Origin: Celerinatantimonas sp046054195
Lineage (GTDB): Bacteria > Pseudomonadota > Gammaproteobacteria > Enterobacterales > Celerinatantimonadaceae
DNA length: 64,000 nucleotides
Direction: 5' to 3'
NCBI RefSeq assembly: GCF_046054195.1
Contig: NZ_JBEQCS010000007.1
Coordinates: 135,066-199,065, forward strand
Within the stretch, counting starts at the first letter, position 1; every line of letters begins with the position of its first letter. A program made the translations under genes and the position numbers. Shown here piece by piece: positions 59,703 to 64,000 of the stretch. The notes below the pieces were generated by a model. The model searched no databases, was not told the DNA's origin, and worked only from the letters and a program-made list of their open reading frames with translations.

Positions 59703-62276
59703 ATGCGCTTAGATCGATTCACCAGTAAATTCCAATTGGCGATCTCTGATGCCCAGTCGTTAGCTCTGGGCCGGGACCACCAATATATTGAGCCTGTCCA
59801 TCTGATGGTGGCGTTATTAAACCAAGATTCGGGATCAATTCGACCTATCTTGTTAGATGCTGGCATTGAAGGCAGTGCTCTGCGTTCGAAATTGAATAAA
59901 GAGTTAGAAAAAATACCCCAAGTCACTGGTATTGGGGGCGATATTCAATTATCGAACGGGCTGATCTCACTGCTTAATCTGTGCGATAAAATTGCTCAGA
60001 AACGCAAAGATAAATATATTTCATCCGAAATTTTCCTATTAGCGGCGATTGATGACAAAGGTCCACTGGGTGAAATTTTACGTGAAGTCGGTGCCAATAA
60101 AGGAAAATTAGAAAAAGCGATTGAAAAAGCTCGTGGCGGTCAGAAAGTTGACGATCAAAATGCTGAAGATCAGCGCCAAGCATTGGAAAAATACACCGTT
60201 GATCTGACTGAACGAGCTGAACAAGGCAAACTTGATCCGGTGATTGGTCGTGATGAAGAAATTCGACGCACGGTTCAAGTTTTGCAGCGGCGTACAAAAA
60301 ACAACCCGGTTCTGATTGGTGAACCAGGGGTTGGTAAAACGGCTATTGCTGAAGGGCTTGCCCAACGTATTATCAATGGCGAGGTCCCCGAAGGACTCAA
60401 ACACAAACGTGTTCTGGCTCTGGATATGGGTAGCCTGATTGCGGGTGCTAAATACCGGGGCGAATTTGAAGAGCGGCTAAAAGCTGTGCTCAATGAGCTT
60501 GCTAAAGAAGAAGGGCAGGTCATCTTATTTATCGATGAGCTGCACACCATGGTGGGCGCTGGTAAAGGCGATGGTGCGATGGATGCAGGGAATATGCTTA
60601 AACCTGCTCTGGCACGTGGCGACTTGCACTGCGTTGGCGCGACCACGTTGGATGAGTATCGTCAGTACATTGAAAAAGATGCTGCATTAGAACGGCGTTT
60701 TCAAAAAGTGCTGATTGAAGAACCAAACGTTGAGGATACCATCGCGATTTTGCGTGGCTTGAAAGAGCGCTACGAATTGCACCACTCGGTTGAGATTACC
60801 GATCCGGCAATTGTAGCGGCAGCTAATTTATCGAACCGTTATATCTCGGATCGTCAATTGCCAGATAAGGCGATTGACTTAATTGATGAAGCAGCTTCCA
60901 GTATTCGTATGCAAATTGACTCGAAACCGGAAGAACTTGACCGGCTTGATCGGCGTATTATTCAGCTCAAACTTGAGCAGAATGCGCTGCAAAAAGAAGA
61001 AGATCCAGCCAGCCAAGGGCGGCTTGCGAAAATTGAAGAAGAGCTCAAAGAGCGCGAAGAAAAATATCGCGAACTTGAAGAGGTTTGGAAAGCGGAAAAA
61101 GCGGCGCTGTCAGGGACTCAGCATATTAAATCCGACCTTGAACAGGCTCGTTTGGATTTAGATGTTGCTCGTCGAGCAGGCGATCTGAATCGTATGTCAG
61201 AGCTGCAATATGGCCGAATTCCAGAGCTCGAACGCCAGCTTGATTTAGCATCGCAAGCTGAGATGCAGGATATGACGTTGTTACGTCATAAAGTGACAGA
61301 AAACGAAATTGCCGAAGTGCTATCTCGTTGGACGGGCATTCCTGTGAACAAAATGCTTGAAGGTGAACGAGCTAAACTCTTGCGTATGGAAGAAGAGTTG
61401 CACCAGCGCGTGGTTGGTCAGGAAGAAGCAATTCATGCCGTGGCGCATGCGATACGTCGTAGTCGTGCTGGATTATCTGACCCGCATCGGCCGATTGGTT
61501 CATTTTTGTTCCTTGGGCCAACTGGGGTTGGTAAAACAGAGCTTTGTAAAGCGCTGGCAGAGTTTATGTTCGATACCGATGAAGCCATGGTGCGTATCGA
61601 TATGTCTGAGTTTATGGAAAAACACTCCGTTGCTCGTCTTGTTGGTGCGCCACCGGGATATGTTGGTTATGAAGAGGGCGGCTATTTAACTGAAGCCGTT
61701 CGCCGTCGGCCATATTCGGTTATTTTGCTTGATGAAGTCGAAAAAGCACATAGCGATGTCTTTAATATTCTATTGCAGGTGCTTGATGATGGTCGTTTAA
61801 CCGATGGACAAGGGCGTACGGTCGATTTTCGTAACTCGGTGATCATTATGACATCGAACCTAGGCTCAGACATTATCCAAGAAGGCTTTAGTGAATCCAA
61901 CTATAGCCAGATGAAGTCGGTCATTATGGGCGTGTTAACGAATCATTTCCGCCCTGAATTTTTGAACCGTATTGACGAAACCGTGGTCTTCCATCCATTG
62001 GATAAAGATAACATTCGTCAAATTGCGAAAATTCAAATTGATGGTTTGATGCCACGCTTAAAAGAACAAGGCTTTGATGTTTCTATCTCTGATGAAGCTT
62101 TGGATAAACTGGCTAATAATGGATTTGACCCAGTTTATGGTGCAAGACCATTGAAACGTGTGATTCAGAACCAACTTCTGGACCCAATGGCTGAAGGGTT
62201 ATTATCTGGTGAATTTACGCCAGAAAAACCATTAAAAATTGGTGTGAGTGACGACCAACTGGTGATTACCCAGTAA
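59703..62276 (+). CDS. clpB: ATP-dependent disaggregase ClpB
   Basis: Hexameric Hsp100 chaperone that rescues aggregated proteins with DnaK. The 857 residues equal E. coli ClpB. Clp-N repeats (about 1-145), NBD1 with Walker A GEPGVGKT (near 206-213) and IDELHTMVG, the coiled-coil M domain (about 410-525), NBD2 with GPTGVGKTE (near 605-613) and VILLDEVEKAH, and the C-terminal NGFDPVYGARPLKR sensor 2. GGAGG lies seven bases before the ATG. A sigma-32 promoter precedes it. Confidence 0.98.
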   Translation: MRLDRFTSKFQLAISDAQSLALGRDHQYIEPVHLMVALLNQDSGSIRPILLDAGIEGSALRSKLNKELEKIPQVTGIGGDIQLSNGLISLLNLCDKIAQKRKDKYISSEIFLLAAIDDKGPLGEILREVGANKGKLEKAIEKARGGQKVDDQNAEDQRQALEKYTVDLTERAEQGKLDPVIGRDEEIRRTVQVLQRRTKNNPVLIGEPGVGKTAIAEGLAQRIINGEVPEGLKHKRVLALDMGSLIAGAKYRGEFEERLKAVLNELAKEEGQVILFIDELHTMVGAGKGDGAMDAGNMLKPALARGDLHCVGATTLDEYRQYIEKDAALERRFQKVLIEEPNVEDTIAILRGLKERYELHHSVEITDPAIVAAANLSNRYISDRQLPDKAIDLIDEAASSIRMQIDSKPEELDRLDRRIIQLKLEQNALQKEEDPASQGRLAKIEEELKEREEKYRELEEVWKAEKAALSGTQHIKSDLEQARLDLDVARRAGDLNRMSELQYGRIPELERQLDLASQAEMQDMTLLRHKVTENEIAEVLSRWTGIPVNKMLEGERAKLLRMEEELHQRVVGQEEAIHAVAHAIRRSRAGLSDPHRPIGSFLFLGPTGVGKTELCKALAEFMFDTDEAMVRIDMSEFMEKHSVARLVGAPPGYVGYEEGGYLTEAVRRRPYSVILLDEVEKAHSDVFNILLQVLDDGRLTDGQGRTVDFRNSVIIMTSNLGSDIIQEGFSESNYSQMKSVIMGVLTNHFRPEFLNRIDETVVFHPLDKDNIRQIAKIQIDGLMPRLKEQGFDVSISDEALDKLANNGFDPVYGARPLKRVIQNQLLDPMAEGLLSGEFTPEKPLKIGVSDDQLVITQ

Positions 62277-62281
62277 TCGAT

Positions 62282-62317
62282 AAACGGGAGCGAGGTTTAA
62301 GCTCCCGTTTTTATTTT
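62282..62317. terminator. Convergent terminator between clpB and the next gene
   Basis: AAACGGGAGC (62282-62291) and GCTCCCGTTT (62301-62310), followed by TTATTTTAC. The stop of the minus-strand gene lies in the loop. Confidence 0.9.
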
Positions 62318-62578
62318 ACAAAAATCATCTTTAAATTTTTGATGTTCTTGCTCGGTGAGACTTAGATAATGCTCTTGTTGTTTAGGGCTAAGCAATTGAC
62401 AGATTGATGTGTGTTTTTGCTGAGTTATACCACGTAACTGCTTGTACATTTGTCTTGCCGAAAGATCTTGGCTAAACAAGTCATCAGACAACGCAATATA
62501 ACGCGCTTCAACCTTCTTTAGCGCGCTTAGTTGGACTGATGTCAACTCTAGCAACGAGGCTAATTGTTCTGATGTCAT
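62297..62578 (-). CDS. Small helical cytoplasmic protein, unknown
   Basis: A 93-residue protein from the ATG at 62578, with AAAGGTG eight bases upstream; an upstream start at 62626 gives 109 but has no such signal. It is helical, has no signal peptide or membrane helix, and contains two LxxxQ-type helical segments (ELTSVQLSALKKVEARY, LLSPKQQEHYLSLT) that loosely recall Spy/LTXXQ repeats. I do not recognise it. It sits between clpB and pssA. Confidence 0.6.
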   Translation of the reverse strand: MTSEQLASLLELTSVQLSALKKVEARYIALSDDLFSQDLSARQMYKQLRGITQQKHTSICQLLSPKQQEHYLSLTEQEHQKFKDDFCKIKTGA

Positions 62579-62734
62579 AATGCACCTTTGGCAAACCTTT
62601 ATTACAGTATAGTAACTTCTATTCAATAGACATCAATTGATAAATGACAATATGAGGCGATGTAAATTTACTACGGTTATGCTATTTTACTCGTCATTTT
62701 ACAAGCTCCCCATATCACGGTTTAGGTTAATTAT

Positions 62735-63601
62735 ATGAGTGAAATAAAAAACAACAACTCAGCAAAAGCACGGGGAATCTATCTGTTGCCGAACCTTTTT
62801 ACGACAGCGGCTTTATTCTCAGGATTTTATGCTGTTGTAGCATCGATGAATGGTCGATTTGAATCGGCAGCCATTGCTGTCTTCATTGCGATGATTTTCG
62901 ATGGATTAGATGGGCGTATTGCTCGTATGACGGGTACAGAAAGTTCATTTGGTGTCCAGTATGATTCGCTATCAGATATGATCTCATTTGGTATCGCACC
63001 CTCGTTGGTTTCATATAACTGGGCTTTGCATGATTTAGGCAAAATTGGTTGGCTGGCAGCCTTTATCTTTGCCGTCAGTGCTGCGCTGCGACTTGCTCGA
63101 TTTAATACTCAGGTGGGTAAAGCTGATAAGCACTACTTCCAAGGGTTGGCGAGTCCTTCGGCTGCTGGGATTGTTGCCGGAATGGTCTGGCTGGGGCAAA
63201 ACTTTGGGTGGGATCCAGAACAACTGCATTCTTTGCGGTATGTCGCTGCTATCCTGACCGTTTGTGCCGGACTGCTAATGGTATCGAATTTTAGATATTA
63301 CAGCTTTAAAGGCATCGATCTTAAAGGCAAAGTGCCGTTTGTTGTAGTGCTGCTGATAGTCTTGGTTATCGTTGTGGTTGCCTTGCGTCCGGCATTAGTT
63401 CTCTTTTGCGTTTTTACCATTTATGCCATCTCAGGACCGGTTTATACCATTCGCACCGTTCGTAAGCTTAAAATGAAACATGTCGTTGGTGAAGATGATG
63501 ACAGCGATGATGAACCAGATACTGAGCTTGATAGCAAAGAGACTACTCAAGAAGCAACTAATGCGACAGATATAGAAAATACAGACGAGAAGAAAAGTTA
63601 A
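62735..63601 (+). CDS. pssA: CDP-diacylglycerol-serine O-phosphatidyltransferase
   Basis: A 288-residue CDP-alcohol phosphatidyltransferase that makes phosphatidylserine. The catalytic D-G-x2-A-R-x8-G-x3-D-x3-D motif is visible: DGLDGRIARM, then FGVQYDSLSDMISFG. About eight membrane helices. The C-terminal 40 residues are strongly acidic (GEDDDSDDEPDTELD). This is the type II PssA of Bacillus and many bacteria, not the phospholipase-D-type PssA of E. coli. It precedes the rRNA operon. Confidence 0.92.
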   Translation: MSEIKNNNSAKARGIYLLPNLFTTAALFSGFYAVVASMNGRFESAAIAVFIAMIFDGLDGRIARMTGTESSFGVQYDSLSDMISFGIAPSLVSYNWALHDLGKIGWLAAFIFAVSAALRLARFNTQVGKADKHYFQGLASPSAAGIVAGMVWLGQNFGWDPEQLHSLRYVAAILTVCAGLLMVSNFRYYSFKGIDLKGKVPFVVVLLIVLVIVVVALRPALVLFCVFTIYAISGPVYTIRTVRKLKMKHVVGEDDDSDDEPDTELDSKETTQEATNATDIENTDEKKS

Positions 63602-63628
63602 TTTATTTGAGTCTGTTATTTAGTGATT

Positions 63629-63654
63629 AAAAAGCCACCATCGGTGGCTTTTTT
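63629..63654 (+). terminator. Terminator after pssA
   Basis: AAGCCACC (63632-63639) and GGTGGCTT (63643-63650) around ATC, with six T residues. Confidence 0.92.
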
Positions 63655-63737
63655 AGTATAAAAAAGCACAAAAAAACACCGTTTGTATGAAAACTCAGCG
63701 AACGATTGCGTTTTCTCAATAAAAACACAAAAAGCAC

Positions 63738-63765
63738 TTGCGTAAAAATGCCGTATCCCTATAAT
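63738..63765 (+). promoter_or_regulatory. rRNA operon P1 promoter
   Basis: TTGCGT (63738-63743), 16 bases, TATAAT (63760-63765), then a GC-containing GCACCACC. A-rich tracts lie upstream (63655-63735), like an UP element with Fis-type sequences. The 16-base spacing and sub-consensus -35 are usual for rrn P1. Confidence 0.85.
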
Positions 63766-63865
63766 GCACCACCACTGACACGGCACACCTCACACGAGGT
63801 TGCAGTTCAAGGTTTCAAGCCGGTTTGGCTGGCTCGAAACGGAAAGTAAAAAACGAAAATAATCG

Positions 63866-63894
63866 TTGACAGTCTTTCCCTTGATGCGTAAGAT
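63866..63894 (+). promoter_or_regulatory. rRNA operon P2 promoter
   Basis: TTGACA (63866-63871), 17 bases, TAAGAT (63889-63894), then GCGCATCC. It lies 128 bases after P1, the standard tandem arrangement. Confidence 0.85.
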
Positions 63895-64000
63895 GCGCAT
63901 CCGCTTCAACGGCAAATGAGCGAAGAAGCAACCGTTCTTTAACAATTAATCAAGCAATCTGTGTGGGCACTCGCAGAAGATGATTTGCAAAAAGATTTAA
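63895..64000 (+). promoter_or_regulatory. rRNA leader with boxA antiterminator
   Basis: GTTCTTTAACAA (63934-63945) matches the boxA of E. coli rrn leaders (TGCTCTTTAACAA), and CAATCTGTGTGGGCACTCGC (63955-63974) matches the conserved leader that follows. In E. coli the 16S gene begins roughly 120 bases after this point, so 16S lies just beyond the window end. Confidence 0.9.

Noticed and set aside
63655..63735. A-rich tract after pssA as a repeat or CRISPR-like element
   Set aside because: There are no repeated units with spacers. It is best explained as upstream DNA of the rRNA P1 promoter.

Overview
The window is a stretch of core chromosome from a gammaproteobacterium. Almost every protein reads as an ortholog of an Escherichia coli protein, and several blocks keep the E. 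coli gene order (pgk-fbaA-yggE-rpiA-serA, zapA-6S RNA-ygfA, ygfB-ubiH-ubiI, ygiM-ygiF-glnE-hldE, mutH-rppH-ptsP-lgt-thyA, nhaA-nhaR-rpsT, ribF-ileS-lspA-fkpB-ispH, bamD-rluD-pgeF-clpB-rrn). Mixed into this are features more typical of Vibrio, Aeromonas or Shewanella relatives: an ExeA/ExeB pair, a 283-residue ThyA, minor type IV pilin genes behind ispH, murJ between rpsT and ribF, and a small CDP-alcohol-type PssA. I place it among the marine or aquatic orders near Aeromonadales, Alteromonadales and Celerinatantimonas, but the sequence alone does not fix a genus. I see no phage, insertion sequence, CRISPR array or tRNA.

Layout: 1-6.8 kb holds glycolysis, serine and pentose phosphate genes, one-carbon metabolism, 6S RNA and zapA. 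6.9-11.2 kb holds ygfB, the ubiquinone hydroxylases ubiH and ubiI, and the CCA-adding enzyme. 11.5-18.2 kb is an inserted transport and secretion block: exeA/exeB, a sugar-proton symporter, ygiM, and pitA with its DUF47 partner. 18.5-27.3 kb holds ygiF, a chemoreceptor with a flagellar-type promoter, glnE, lpxL and hldE. 27.3-31.3 kb is a pyruvate-type sensing unit, btsS-btsR-cstA, with a recognisable BtsR site. 31.4-35.8 kb holds aroF-tyrA and the rpsP-rimM-trmD-rplS operon. 36-41.8 kb holds a glycogen-binding-like protein, mutH, a DnaA-box cluster, rppH, ptsP, lgt and thyA. 42.8-53.8 kb holds nhaA/nhaR, an ArsR-type sulfur sensor candidate, rpsT, murJ and the ribF-ileS-lspA-fkpB-ispH operon. 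53.9-56.6 kb is a minor pilin cluster. 56.6-63.6 kb holds glnB, bamD, rluD, pgeF, clpB and pssA. The last 270 bases are the promoters and leader of an rRNA operon whose 16S gene lies just outside.

How the parts work together: GlnB and GlnE belong to the same nitrogen circuit. GlnB controls the adenylylation state of glutamine synthetase through GlnE, and PtsP links the same nitrogen state to phosphotransfer. HldE, LpxL and BamD build the outer membrane, while MurJ, Lgt and LspA handle lipid II export and lipoprotein maturation. The most informative noncoding elements are a DARS2-like DnaA-box cluster in the mutH-rppH gap, a BtsR tandem site, sigma-28 and sigma-32 promoters, a 6S RNA separated from ygfA by a DUF481 gene, and a possible structured RNA upstream of the chemoreceptor. 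I did not find a clearly novel multi-gene system. The noncoding elements and the edited gene neighbourhoods are the best leads.
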